A DNA stretch of 64,000 nt from JASLBX01 sp035762665 (GTDB lineage: Bacteria; Actinomycetota; Actinomycetes; Jiangellales; Jiangellaceae), in NCBI GenBank assembly GCA_035762665.1, contig DASTNZ010000082.1, positions 18,010 through 82,009 on the forward strand, given 5' to 3'. Position numbers and translations under genes: made by a program. Shown here in pieces: positions 51,818 through 60,735 of the stretch (position 1 is its first letter; each line of letters starts with the position of its first letter). A model generated the notes under the pieces. It was not told the origin of the DNA, searched no databases, and saw only the letters and a program-made list of their open reading frames with translations.

Positions 51818-53955
51818 CGGCCGACCGCCCCGCAAACGTGCTCAACAGGACCGAGCCGGTGCCGGTCGTGAGCGCGGCCGACACTGTCACCCTGGTCGAC
51901 GGCAGCACGTTCTGCCTGTCCGAGCGCACCGGCGATATCCGCCCCGACACTACGCACGGATTCTTCCTGCGCGACACCCGTTTCGTCTCCACCTGGCGGC
52001 TGCGGATTGACGGCCAGACGCCACTCCCGCTGACGGTCTTGACGCCCGAAGCATTCGCGGCTCGCTTCGTCCTCCGCCATGCTCCCCGATCCGGGGTTGC
52101 CGACAGCACTGTGCTGGTCATCCGGGAACGCTTGGTCGCCGATGGGCTGCGGGAGACCATCACGATCGAAAACGTGGGCCGCGAGGCCACCGCCGTTACG
52201 TTAATGATCAACGCCGACGCCGACTTCGCGGACCTGTTCGCGGTCAAAGCGGGCCGGTCGCCTGCTGGCACCTCCACCGCAACGGTAGCGGGCAACGAGC
52301 TGCTGCTGCGAGACCCTTCCGACAGCACCCGCGTCCTGTCGATCACGGCCTCGAGCCACCCGATCGTCGTGCCCGGCTCGATGAGCTGGCGGGTCGTCAT
52401 TCCTCCCCGCGACAGCTGGCGAGCGGAGATCGTGGCGCAGCCGACGCTGACGGACGAGCGTATGCAGGAGCGGTTCCACGGCGCCGAGCGACTGGAGATG
52501 AGCGCGCCTGCACGGAAGATCCAGGCGTGGCGAAGTGCCCGTACCGCCGTAGTGTCCGACGATCCACTCGTGACCCGGATATTGCGGCGTTCCGACAGCG
52601 ATTTGGGGACCCTCCAGGTCCATGACGATCCGCCCTTGCGGCGGCCATACATCGCGGCGGGCGCGCCATGGTTCATGACGCTGTTCGGCCGCGACAGTCT
52701 GATCACCGCCTGGATGGCACTGCCGCTCGACGTGGAACTTGCACTCGGCACGCTGGAGAGGCTCGCGGAGGTTCAGGGCACGAACGTGGACCCGATCACG
52801 GAGGAAGAACCCGGGCGGATCCTGCACGAGCTGCGCAGGGGCCCAGCCAGCGCGGAGGTGCTCGGCGGCCGTCACTATTACGGCACTGTCGACGCCACCC
52901 CGCTGTTCGTCGCGCTACTGGCCGAGTCCAGGCGCTGGGGTGCCGATGAGCAAACCGTGCAGCAGTTGATGCCTGCGGCGGACGCGGCACTGTCGTGGAT
53001 CAACGACTTCGGCGACCGTGACGGCGACGGCTTCGTCGAGTACGAGCGGGCGACCGACCGAGGCTTAGCCAATCAGGGGTGGAAGGACAGCTTCGACGGC
53101 ATCAACGACGCGTCGGGCAGACTGGCGATTCCTCCGGTCGCTCTGTGCGAGGTGCAGGGCTACGTCTACGCGGCATTGCTTTCTGGCGCCGAATTGGCCG
53201 AGGCATCCGGCGACTCGACGAGAGCGAAACGGCTCCAGTCCCGTGCCGAAGACCTGCGCAGCAAGTTCGCCGAGGCGTACTGGCTGCCCGACAAAGGGTG
53301 GTACGCGGTGGCCCTGGATGGTGCCAAGAACCCGGTCGACGCGCTGACCAGCAATGCCGCCCACTGCCTATGGTCAGGCATCGCCCTCGACGAACACGCT
53401 GCCGCGTTGATCGAACGGCTGGCCAGTGATGACATGAATACCGGCTACGGCCTGCGTACCCTTGCAAGGTCAATGGGCGCCTACAACCCGATGAGCTACC
53501 ACAACGGCTCGGTCTGGCCGCACGACACAGCGATCGCAGTCGCCGGCTTGCTCCGTTACCGGCACCTACCAGGCGCAGTGGAACTCGCCGAGCGGCTCGC
53601 CACCGGGTTGCTCGAGGCGGCAGCCGCATTTGACGGACGATTGCCCGAGCTGTTCTGCGGCTTTGCCCGATCCGAGTTTGGTGCTCCGATTCCGTATCCG
53701 ACCTCGTGCTCACCTCAGGCCTGGGCGAGCGCGGCGCCACTGCTGCTCGTACGGGCCTTCCTCGGGCTCGAACCGCACGTCCCCACCCGTACGTTGAAGT
53801 TCGCCTCGCGCATACCTGAACGCTGGGGCACGCTCGCGCTCAACGATCTTCGGCTGGGAGATGTCACCGTGGATATCAGTGCTAGCGGCAACCAGGTCAG
53901 CGTCCGAGGTCTTCCCGCCAGCTGGCACTTGATCGCTGACGAGGCGCCCCCGTGA
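51814..53955 (+). CDS. Amylo-alpha-1,6-glucosidase family protein
   Basis: A 713-aa protein. The N-terminal beta-sandwich (TFCLSERTGDIRPDTTHGFFLRDTRFVSTWRL) is the GDE_N_bis-type domain; the C-terminal part is an (alpha/alpha)6 barrel with AAGAPWFMTLFGRDSLITAWM, GDGFVEYERATDRGLANQGWKDSFD, TGYGLRTLARSMGAYNPMSYHNGSVWPHDTAIAVAGLLRY and ELFCGFARSEFGAPIPYPTSCSPQAWASA, as in glycogen debranching/GH63-like glucosidases. The Asp and Glu residues likely to be catalytic lie in GRDSL, SFDG and the C-terminal region. Its GTG overlaps the glycosyltransferase stop. The glucan it acts on is unknown. Confidence 0.88.
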   Translation: MTADRPANVLNRTEPVPVVSAADTVTLVDGSTFCLSERTGDIRPDTTHGFFLRDTRFVSTWRLRIDGQTPLPLTVLTPEAFAARFVLRHAPRSGVADSTVLVIRERLVADGLRETITIENVGREATAVTLMINADADFADLFAVKAGRSPAGTSTATVAGNELLLRDPSDSTRVLSITASSHPIVVPGSMSWRVVIPPRDSWRAEIVAQPTLTDERMQERFHGAERLEMSAPARKIQAWRSARTAVVSDDPLVTRILRRSDSDLGTLQVHDDPPLRRPYIAAGAPWFMTLFGRDSLITAWMALPLDVELALGTLERLAEVQGTNVDPITEEEPGRILHELRRGPASAEVLGGRHYYGTVDATPLFVALLAESRRWGADEQTVQQLMPAADAALSWINDFGDRDGDGFVEYERATDRGLANQGWKDSFDGINDASGRLAIPPVALCEVQGYVYAALLSGAELAEASGDSTRAKRLQSRAEDLRSKFAEAYWLPDKGWYAVALDGAKNPVDALTSNAAHCLWSGIALDEHAAALIERLASDDMNTGYGLRTLARSMGAYNPMSYHNGSVWPHDTAIAVAGLLRYRHLPGAVELAERLATGLLEAAAAFDGRLPELFCGFARSEFGAPIPYPTSCSPQAWASAAPLLLVRAFLGLEPHVPTRTLKFASRIPERWGTLALNDLRLGDVTVDISASGNQVSVRGLPASWHLIADEAPP

Positions 53956-53974
53956 GTTAGCCCGAGACCGGAAA

Positions 53975-54277
53975 TTGGCCCATCTGGATAGGCTGGCTGC
54001 TGTGCTGGTGTTGATGCTGCTACTCGCCGGTCACATCACTGCGGTCGTCGAGCTCGCCGGCAGTCCGGCCGGACTGGCGGCCCTGGCAGCGACGGCTGCG
54101 GCGGCCCTGCTGCTCACCCTGGTTGTCCCAGAGCGCGCCGCGCTGATTGCGGGTCCGCTCGTCGCGTCCGCCGTACGGCAGCGCGGCGAGCGAACGGCGT
54201 TCCTGCCATTGTGCGATCCCAATGCGGTGGGACGCCCCCACCCTCGAGCTCCATCCTCTCGGCCAAGGGTCGCGTAA
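53975..54277 (+). CDS. DUF6412 domain-containing small membrane protein
   Basis: A 100-aa protein with two transmembrane segments (LAAVLVLMLLLAGHITAVVEL, LAALAATAAAALLLTLVVPE) and the conserved C-terminus QRGERTAFLPLCDPNAVGRPHPRAPS, which marks the DUF6412 family. These proteins commonly sit before a second yidC gene in actinobacteria, as here, and probably assist or relate to the insertase. The start is uncertain: the TTG given is the only in-frame start with a weak GGA-type element. Confidence 0.75.
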   Translation: MAHLDRLAAVLVLMLLLAGHITAVVELAGSPAGLAALAATAAAALLLTLVVPERAALIAGPLVASAVRQRGERTAFLPLCDPNAVGRPHPRAPSSRPRVA

Positions 54278-54343
54278 GCCTCTCCTGTGCTTCGCGGCCC
54301 CAACTCGTCGTCCTCATCCATTTCCGACGAGGGGCCTACTTCC

Positions 54344-55048
54344 ATGTACTCGTTTCCTCCCCTAGCTGCGGCTATCGGCGTCCTCTACACCGCTGTCAGC
54401 TACCTAACAACGGCCTTCACGCCACTGCTCGGAGCGGCCAGCGCCGCTGCTGCGATCGTGGCGCTCACGTTGATCGTCCGGATCATCCTGCTGCCGCTCG
54501 GCCTCGCCCAGGTGCGAGGCGAGCTGGCACGCCTTGCCCTCGCACCCAAGCTGCGGGAGGTCCGCCGCAAGTACGGCAACAACCCGGCCCGACTCCGCCG
54601 TGAAATTGCTGCGCTCTACCAGCGGGAGGGCACCTCGCCGCTGGCCGGCTGCCTACCTGCGCTGGCCCAGGCACCGGTGTTCATGGTGCTGTACGGATTG
54701 TTTCTCACCACCGACGTCGGCGGCCAAGTCAACGTCCTGCTTTCGAGCACGCTCGCTGGCGTGCCGCTGGGTGCCCGCCTCCTCGATGCGGCCGGGACGG
54801 ACCTGCTCGTGTTCGCCCTGCTGTTCGGGGTATTGATCGCGGTCGCGGCGGCGACCCGCCGGCTGACAGCCACGCCGCCGCCGGACACGCCTGGCGGCGG
54901 CCTGATCCGCGTGCTGCCGTTCGGCACGGTCCTTGTGGCGGCGATCGTCCCACTCGCAGCTGGGCTCTACCTGCTGACGACCACGGCGTGGACGGTCACC
55001 GAGCGAACCGTCCTGCGCCGCCTGCTGGCTCGCCGGCAGCGACAGTGA
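54344..55048 (+). CDS. YidC/Oxa1-family membrane insertase (secondary paralogue)
   Basis: A 234-aa polytopic protein. The TM segments and YidC core are visible: IVALTLIVRIILLPLGLAQVRGELARLALAPKLREVRRKYGNNPARLRREIAALYQREGTSPLAGCLPALAQAPVFMVLYGLF, with the conserved Arg in VRIILLP used for substrate insertion. It is short and lacks the large periplasmic domain, as in actinobacteria. Housekeeping YidC is normally beside dnaA/rnpA, so this is a second copy. The ATG MYSFPPLAAAIG was chosen over an upstream start. It converges with tuf across a 20-bp-stem inverted repeat. Confidence 0.9.
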   Translation: MYSFPPLAAAIGVLYTAVSYLTTAFTPLLGAASAAAAIVALTLIVRIILLPLGLAQVRGELARLALAPKLREVRRKYGNNPARLRREIAALYQREGTSPLAGCLPALAQAPVFMVLYGLFLTTDVGGQVNVLLSSTLAGVPLGARLLDAAGTDLLVFALLFGVLIAVAAATRRLTATPPPDTPGGGLIRVLPFGTVLVAAIVPLAAGLYLLTTTAWTVTERTVLRRLLARRQRQ

Positions 55049-55080
55049 TCACGGCTGAGCGTGGTCGCCATCGTGTCCCG

Positions 55081-55129
55081 TGATCATCGGCACTTTCCGG
55101 GTTATGTAGCCGGAAAGTGCCGATGATCA
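55081..55129. terminator. Perfect 20-bp stem inverted repeat between yidC paralogue and tuf
   Basis: The arms TGATCATCGGCACTTTCCGG (55081-55100) and CCGGAAAGTGCCGATGATCA (55110-55129) are exact complements around a 9-nt loop. It lies 33 nt after the yidC-type stop and 3 nt from the tuf stop on the other strand, so it can terminate both converging transcripts. No U-tract follows either arm. Confidence 0.85.
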
Positions 55130-55131
55130 GG

Positions 55132-56298
55132 TCAATCCAGGACCGCTACGACAGAGCCGGCACCGACGGTGAGACCGCCCTCCCGCACGGCGAACCCGAG
55201 ACCCGGTTCGAGAGCGACCGGCTTGCCGAGCTCCACTTGCACCTCCACGGTTTGGCCGGGCTGAGTCTCGCGGTTCAGCTCCAGCCGCCCGGGCACGTCG
55301 GTCGTGCGCAGGTAGAACTGCGGACGGTACCCGGACCGCACGGACCTGTGCCGCCCACCTTCCGCTGCCGTCAGGAAGTAGATGCGCGCAACGAAGAAGC
55401 GGTGGGCCGACTCCGTGCCGGGAGCAGCCAGCACTTGGCCGCGGCGTACCTGATCACGACGAACTCCGCGAAGCAGGAGCGCGGCGTTGTCGCCCGCCTC
55501 CCCTCGCTCGACCGTCTTGCCGAACGTCTCGATCCCGGTCACGACAGCGGTGTACGGCTCGCGAAAGCCGACCACCTCGACCGTGTCGCCGGCCTTCACC
55601 GTGCCCCGCTCGATCGCACCAGTAACCACGGTGCCGCGCCCAGTGACGGTGAGCATGTTCTCAACTGGCATGAGGAACGGCGCGTCGACGTAATGGACCG
55701 GCACCGGCACATGCTCATCGACCGCCTGCAACAGCGCGTCGATGGCTTTCGCCCACCCCGGATCGCCCTCGAGCGCGCGAAGCCCGGACACTCGAACCAT
55801 CGGCACGTCGCGATAGCCGTGGTCGGCAAGCAATTCAGCCAGTTCCAGCTCCACCAGATCCGCCAACTCGGGGTCGGCCGCGTCGGCCTTGTTGAGCGCC
55901 ACGACCAGGTGCTGGACGCCGACCTGACGGGCCAGGAGCACGTGCTCGCGGGTCTGCGGCATGACGCCGTCCTGCGCGGAGACCACGAGGATCGCCCCGT
56001 CGAGCTGGGCCGCGCCTGTGATCATGTTCTTCACGTAGTCGGCGTGACCCGGCATGTCCACGTGGGCGTAGTGCCGGGTGGCGGTCTCGTACTCGACATG
56101 CGAGATGTTGATCGTGATGCCTCGGGCGGCCTCCTCGGGCGACCGGTCGATCCGCTCGAACGGCGTGAACGTCGCTTGCCCTCGCTCGCTGAGCACCTTG
56201 GTGATAGCGGCGGTCAGTGTGGTCTTGCCGTGGTCGACGTGGCCCATCGTGCCGATGTTGAGATGCGGCTTCGAGCGCACGTAGGCCTGCTTGGCCAT
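55132..56298 (-). CDS. tuf: Divergent elongation factor Tu (second EF-Tu)
   Basis: A 388-aa GTPase delivering aminoacyl-tRNA to the ribosome, about nine residues shorter than standard EF-Tu. Motifs: P-loop GHVDHGKTTL (residues 19-28), switch I RGITINISHVEYE with the conserved Thr, DMPGHADYVKNMITGAAQLDGAILVVSA, NKADAAD, then domains 2 and 3. The guanine-binding SAL of the G5 loop is SGL here (VRVSGLRAL). Like Streptomyces Tuf3 it is probably an alternative, stress-associated EF-Tu; it is not next to rpsL/rpsG/fusA. AAGGAAGG lies 6 nt before the ATG. A GC-rich hairpin is present in the leader (56352-56391). Confidence 0.93.
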   Translation of the reverse strand: MAKQAYVRSKPHLNIGTMGHVDHGKTTLTAAITKVLSERGQATFTPFERIDRSPEEAARGITINISHVEYETATRHYAHVDMPGHADYVKNMITGAAQLDGAILVVSAQDGVMPQTREHVLLARQVGVQHLVVALNKADAADPELADLVELELAELLADHGYRDVPMVRVSGLRALEGDPGWAKAIDALLQAVDEHVPVPVHYVDAPFLMPVENMLTVTGRGTVVTGAIERGTVKAGDTVEVVGFREPYTAVVTGIETFGKTVERGEAGDNAALLLRGVRRDQVRRGQVLAAPGTESAHRFFVARIYFLTAAEGGRHRSVRSGYRPQFYLRTTDVPGRLELNRETQPGQTVEVQVELGKPVALEPGLGFAVREGGLTVGAGSVVAVLD

Positions 56299-56351
56299 GA
56301 TTGCCTTCCTTCGACTGAGTGGTCTCTGGTGTGACCCGTCGGCATGCGTCA

Positions 56352-56391
56352 ACCCCTCCCCGCCGGGTCACTTGGACGCACGGGAAGGGGT
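56352..56391. promoter_or_regulatory. Hairpin in the leader of the divergent tuf gene
   Basis: ACCCCTCCCC (56352-56361) and GGGAAGGGGT (56382-56391) form a 10-bp stem with one wobble pair around a 20-nt loop, 54 nt upstream of the tuf ATG on its transcript. It begins at the stop codon of a 26-codon open frame (56471-56391, minus strand) that has no convincing ribosome-binding site. It could be an attenuator, or simply GC-rich DNA between DUF3467 and tuf. Confidence 0.35.
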
Positions 56392-56563
56392 CAGCGCTCT
56401 GCGCCGCCGAAAAGCCCGTCGAAGGCATCCGCCAGCCCGCGCACTACGTGCAGCTGGACGTGGCGGAGCATGGTCACCACATTGTGATACGACCTGCCCG
56501 CACCGCAACCCGTTTACCGCCGCCGCAGGCTGGCCCAACCACCGACCTATGACCGGCTTCGCG

Positions 56564-56881
56564 TTACTTTGATTCTGCGGATGGCGGTGACGGCCGCGGC
56601 CGGCGCCCGGTTTCGGTCTCCCAGGCGGTCAACTGGCGCTCCAGAGCCTTCATGATCTCGAACACCTGGCTGGGTGGGACGCGGACCCGGGCGACCACCT
56701 GCGCCTGCGCCTGGGTCACGGGCGTGCCGTCCTCGCCTTCCATGCGCGCGGGCGGCCGGCTCAGCGCGGCGAAGTCGAAGGTGAACACATCGGCGGTGTG
56801 CCACACGCTGACGAAATCCGCGAAGACTCCAGGAATCTTGTCGTCGGGCATCGAGACGCGCATCTGCGGAGGCTGGCTCAT
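56564..56881 (-). CDS. DUF3467 domain-containing protein
   Basis: A 105-aa protein. The conserved DUF3467 core is FADFVSVWHTADVFTFDFAALSRPP and VVARVRVPPSQVFEIMKALERQLTAWE, a pattern in which a small beta domain is followed by a helix. The family has no assigned function. The ATG MSQPPQM was chosen; a start nine codons upstream (MARPDYGQS) is possible. It is followed by the divergent tuf gene on the same strand, across the hairpin-bearing leader. Confidence 0.8.
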   Translation of the reverse strand: MSQPPQMRVSMPDDKIPGVFADFVSVWHTADVFTFDFAALSRPPARMEGEDGTPVTQAQAQVVARVRVPPSQVFEIMKALERQLTAWETETGRRPRPSPPSAESK

Positions 56882-56938
56882 GCTTTGACCATAGTCGGGC
56901 CGGGCCACCGCCTGGATGGCCCGATCGTCGGCATATTC

Positions 56939-57604
56939 TCAGCGCGCGTCGGCCGACAGGCGAGCCGTCACCGCCGACGCCCAAGTCCAGATCACCGCGC
57001 CACCGGCCAGCATCAACCGGAAGTCCTCAGCGGGAAACGAAGCAAAGCCCAGCACGACGTACACCACCGCCGCCACCACGGAGTAGATCAACCAGCCACG
57101 CCTGCCCTCGGCGGCAAACCGGCGGACGAAGACGATGCACGCAATCACCAACGCGAGACCGGCTACCGCAGGCGCGAACCCGTGCAGGATGCCGTGCCAG
57201 CTGAGCTCCTCTGGTGCGGCGTCCGGAGTGCCGACCGGGAAGCCGTACGCCGGGTCCGCGACGAACACACCGCCCCAGATAAGAGCGACTCCGTAGGTGC
57301 CGATCAGCCGCGGTGCCCATATGGCGCCGCGGCCTGACGTCAGCACGCGTCGCATGCCAATCGCGGACGCCACCACCAGCAACCCGGTGACGATGAAGTT
57401 CGTGATCTGGATCCAGCCCAGCTCCCCGAGGCTCAGCTGGCTTAACGCGTGCCGAGCAGGGTCGAAGCCGTCCCGGGTCGCCGCCTGGATGACGGCGGCC
57501 GCGACGAACAACGGGCCCGCTACGACACCGCAGGCGAGCAAAGCGCTGGTTGCGCGCGAAGTCCGGGTTACCGGCAGGTCCGCTGGTGCAGTTGCTGCGG
57601 TCAT
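56939..57604 (-). CDS. DUF998 integral membrane protein
   Basis: A 221-aa protein with six likely transmembrane segments (LLACGVVAGPLFVAAAVIQAA, ITNFIVTGLLVVASAIGM, LIGTYGVALIWGGVFV, FAPAVAGLALVIACIVFV, LIYSVVAAVVYVVLGFA, GGAVIWTWASAVTARL). RDGFDPARHALSQLSLGELGWIQI and ELSWHGILHGFA are the family-typical loops of DUF998 proteins. No catalytic role is known; similarity is to membrane proteins of unknown function. It is divergent from the prolyl oligopeptidase gene. Confidence 0.82.
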   Translation of the reverse strand: MTAATAPADLPVTRTSRATSALLACGVVAGPLFVAAAVIQAATRDGFDPARHALSQLSLGELGWIQITNFIVTGLLVVASAIGMRRVLTSGRGAIWAPRLIGTYGVALIWGGVFVADPAYGFPVGTPDAAPEELSWHGILHGFAPAVAGLALVIACIVFVRRFAAEGRRGWLIYSVVAAVVYVVLGFASFPAEDFRLMLAGGAVIWTWASAVTARLSADAR

Positions 57605-57691
57605 GATGGTCTCCTATGAGCTCTTAACGATTCGTTGTCCAGGTAGACGACGCCGCGCCGGAGAACTCATCGGTGGGTATGGTCGGCTGAC

Positions 57692-59758
57692 GTGACGCCA
57701 TACCCGACCGCACCCCGCACCGACCACGCCGACGTGCTACACGGCATCACCGTCCCGGATCCTTACAGGACCCTCGAGGACGAATCCGATCCGGCCACCA
57801 TGGCCTGGTCGGCCGCGCAGGACGAGTTGTTCGCAGAGCACCAGGCCACCTGGGACGCGCGGCCGGCGCTACAGGCCCGGCTCACCGAGCTTCTCGCCGC
57901 AGGAAGCATCGGGACGCCCGCATGGCGCGGCGAGCGGGCCTTCTTCACCCGACGCACCGCCGAGCAGGAGCACGCCGGCCTGCTCACGATCGACGGCGAT
58001 CCGAACACTGCCGGCTCCGAGCGAGTACTCATCGACCCGATGGCGATCGACCCGTCCGGGGCCACGACCCTCGATGCCTGGCAGCCGTCCAAGTCCGGTG
58101 ACCTGCTCGCCTACCAGCTCTCGGCGGGAGGTACAGAGGAGTCAGTTCTGCGCGTCCTCGACGTCACCACCGGCGAGGACGTCGACGGACCGATCGACCG
58201 CGCGCGCTACTCCCCCGTCGCATGGCTACCCGACGGCAAGGCGTTCTACTACGTGCGCCGGCTGCCGCCCGATGCCGTGCCGGCCGGCGAGGAGCAATAC
58301 CACCGTCGGGTCTACCTGCACCGGATAGGCACTGACCCGGGTGCAGACGTGGAGATCTTCGGCGATGGCAAGGACAAGACCAACTACTACGGGGTCTCCG
58401 TCAGCAGGGATGGCCGATGGCTGGTCGTCACGGCGGCCCAGGGTACGTCACCCCGGAACGACGCGTGGCTGGCCGACATCGAAGCGTCGGATCCGGCGGC
58501 GCCAGATCTCCTCACCATCCAGGCCGGCGTCGACGCCCGGGCCTACCCGCACGTGAGGCGGGACGGTCGCCTCTACATCTGGACCGACGTGGATGCCCCT
58601 CGGGGTCGGCTGGCCGTCGCCGATCCCACCGAGCCCACGGCCTGGCGAGACCTGCTCCCGGAGGACCCGCATGCGGTTCTCGAGGATTACGCGATCCTCG
58701 ACGATCTGGAGCAGCCCCTGCTCGTCGCCTTGTGGACCAGGCACGCGATCTCGGAGATAAGCGTCCATGACCTGGCGACCGGTAACCGGATCGGGGCACT
58801 TGACCTGCCCGGGCTCGGTACGGTCGGCGGGCTTTCCGAGCGCCCCGAAGGCGGGCACGAGGCCTGGTTCCCCTACACCGACCACACGATGCCAACCCGC
58901 GTGCTGCGGTACGACGCCCGTTCGGGCGCAGTGACGACGTGGGCGGAGAGCCCGGGAGCGGTGGACGTCCCGCCAGTCCAGTCGCGGCAGGTCACGTACC
59001 GGTCGAAGGACGGAACCGAGGTGCGGATGGTCATCGTATCTCCCACCGGCGAGCCGGATCGTCCGCGGCCGACCGTCTTGTATGGATACGGCGGGTTCTC
59101 GGTCTCACTCACTCCCGCCTTCTCGGCGAGCATCCTGACCTGGGTCGAAGCCGGCGGGGTGTGGGCGATCGCCAACCTTCGAGGCGGCTCGGAGGAGGGT
59201 GAGGCCTGGCACCGGGCCGGCATGCGCGAGCACAAGCAGAACGTGTTTGACGACTTCGTCGCCGCTGCCGAGTACCTCGTCGACAGCGGTTGGACGACTC
59301 GCCATCAGTTGGGCATCTCCGGGGGCTCCAACGGTGGGCTGCTGGTCGGCGCCGCACTGACCCAGCGTCCAGAGCTGTTCCGGGCGGTCGTCTGTTCGGC
59401 ACCCCTGCTGGACATGGTCAGGTACGAGACGTTCGGGCTCGGCGCAACGTGGAACGACGAGTACGGGACCGCGGACGACCCGGAAGAGCTCAGGTGGTTA
59501 TTGTCCTACTCGCCGTACCACCACGTCCGGGACGGTGCGGCCTACCCGGCCGTGCTGTTCACCGTCTTCGCAGGCGACACCCGTGTCGACACCATGCACG
59601 CCCGCAAGATGTGCGCGGCGCTGCAGGCGGCCACGACCGGCGGAACCGTCCTGTTGCGGGCCGAACGTGAGGTCGGGCACGGGGCCCGTGCTGTATCGCG
59701 GACCGTCGACCTGGCGGCGGACCAGCTGGCGTTCCTTCGAAAGGAGCTGACGTCGTGA
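57692..59758 (+). CDS. Prolyl oligopeptidase family serine peptidase (S9)
   Basis: A 688-aa cytoplasmic enzyme. Residues about 1-405 form the seven-blade propeller (PYPTAPRTDHADVLHGITVPDPYRTLEDESDP begins it). The catalytic alpha/beta-hydrolase domain follows: TVLYGYGGFSVSLTPAFS, the nucleophile Ser in GISGGSNGGLLVGAAL, Asp in VFAGDTRVDTMHARKM and His in EVGHGARAV. It cleaves short peptides after Pro. GTG start. Its stop overlaps the MscS GTG (GTGA), an unusual partner for a peptidase. Confidence 0.94.
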   Translation: MTPYPTAPRTDHADVLHGITVPDPYRTLEDESDPATMAWSAAQDELFAEHQATWDARPALQARLTELLAAGSIGTPAWRGERAFFTRRTAEQEHAGLLTIDGDPNTAGSERVLIDPMAIDPSGATTLDAWQPSKSGDLLAYQLSAGGTEESVLRVLDVTTGEDVDGPIDRARYSPVAWLPDGKAFYYVRRLPPDAVPAGEEQYHRRVYLHRIGTDPGADVEIFGDGKDKTNYYGVSVSRDGRWLVVTAAQGTSPRNDAWLADIEASDPAAPDLLTIQAGVDARAYPHVRRDGRLYIWTDVDAPRGRLAVADPTEPTAWRDLLPEDPHAVLEDYAILDDLEQPLLVALWTRHAISEISVHDLATGNRIGALDLPGLGTVGGLSERPEGGHEAWFPYTDHTMPTRVLRYDARSGAVTTWAESPGAVDVPPVQSRQVTYRSKDGTEVRMVIVSPTGEPDRPRPTVLYGYGGFSVSLTPAFSASILTWVEAGGVWAIANLRGGSEEGEAWHRAGMREHKQNVFDDFVAAAEYLVDSGWTTRHQLGISGGSNGGLLVGAALTQRPELFRAVVCSAPLLDMVRYETFGLGATWNDEYGTADDPEELRWLLSYSPYHHVRDGAAYPAVLFTVFAGDTRVDTMHARKMCAALQAATTGGTVLLRAEREVGHGARAVSRTVDLAADQLAFLRKELTS

Positions 59759-60702
59759 TCGCTCAGGTAGAGGAGGAACCGGAGCAGTACAGCGGCGACT
59801 GGTGGATGGAGATACTGCTGGACATCCCGCTCAAGGTCGTCGGCCTGATCGTGCTCGCGTTCATCACCCGGTACGTCCTGCACAAACTCATCAACCGGAT
59901 GGTGCACCGGGCCGAGACCACCCGACCGCCGGAGCGCATGCTCGGATCCAGGCAGGCAGCTCGGATCGTTTTCGGCAGCACCGGCGCCTACTCCGAACGA
60001 CGCGCACTCCGCGCCCGGACACTGGGCTCGCTGGCCAAGAGCGTTGTCACGGCAGTGATCGGCGCGGTCGCCGTTGTGATGATCCTCGCCCAGTTCGGTT
60101 ACAACGTCGCGCCACTGCTGGCGTCCGCGGGTATCGCCGGCATCGCGCTCGGCTTCGGCGCGCAGAACCTGGTCAAGGACTTCCTATCCGGCGTGATGAT
60201 GCTGTTGGAAGACCAGTACGGCGTCGGCGACGTGATCGACATGGGTGAAGCTGCCGGCACCGTCGAAGCTGTCGGGCTGCGGGTAACCCGGCTCCGAAGT
60301 GTCGACGGCACCGTATGGTACGTCCGCAACGGTGAGGTGGTCCGGGTGGGAAATTCCAGCCAGGACTGGGCCCGCGCCGTCATCGACATAGGGGTCAGCT
60401 ACGGCGCCGACCCCGGCCGGGTACGGGAGCTGCTGACCGATGTGTCGCACGAGCTCGCCGGGGATCCGGAATGGGGTCCGCTCATTCTCGAGGAACCTGA
60501 GGTGTGGGGCGTCGAGAACCTCGCGGCCGACGGCGTGGTAGTCCGGCTCGTTGTCAAGACCAAGCCGCTCCAGCAATGGTCGGTCGCCCGGCAGCTGCGC
60601 GAGCGGATCAAGGTCCGGTTCGACGCGGAGGGCATCGAGATTCCCAACCCGCAACGAACGGTGTGGATCCGCGGCGACGAGTCGCGCAGCGCCGAGGGCT
60701 GA
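59755..60702 (+). CDS. Small-conductance mechanosensitive channel (MscS family)
   Basis: A 315-aa channel. TM segments near residues 18-38 and 100-125 precede the pore-lining helix region (VAPLLASAGIAGIALGFGAQNLVKDFLSGVMMLLEDQYGVGDVIDMG), the hallmark of MscS, then the cytoplasmic beta domain VEAVGLRVTRLRSVDGTVWYVRNGEVVRVGNSSQDW. It should release solutes under hypo-osmotic shock. The GTG overlaps the peptidase stop; the pairing suggests osmotic stress or peptide turnover but is not explained. Confidence 0.93.
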   Translation: MIAQVEEEPEQYSGDWWMEILLDIPLKVVGLIVLAFITRYVLHKLINRMVHRAETTRPPERMLGSRQAARIVFGSTGAYSERRALRARTLGSLAKSVVTAVIGAVAVVMILAQFGYNVAPLLASAGIAGIALGFGAQNLVKDFLSGVMMLLEDQYGVGDVIDMGEAAGTVEAVGLRVTRLRSVDGTVWYVRNGEVVRVGNSSQDWARAVIDIGVSYGADPGRVRELLTDVSHELAGDPEWGPLILEEPEVWGVENLAADGVVVRLVVKTKPLQQWSVARQLRERIKVRFDAEGIEIPNPQRTVWIRGDESRSAEG

Positions 60703-60735
60703 GCATGCCCAGCCACCCGGCGCTCCCGATCCGGC

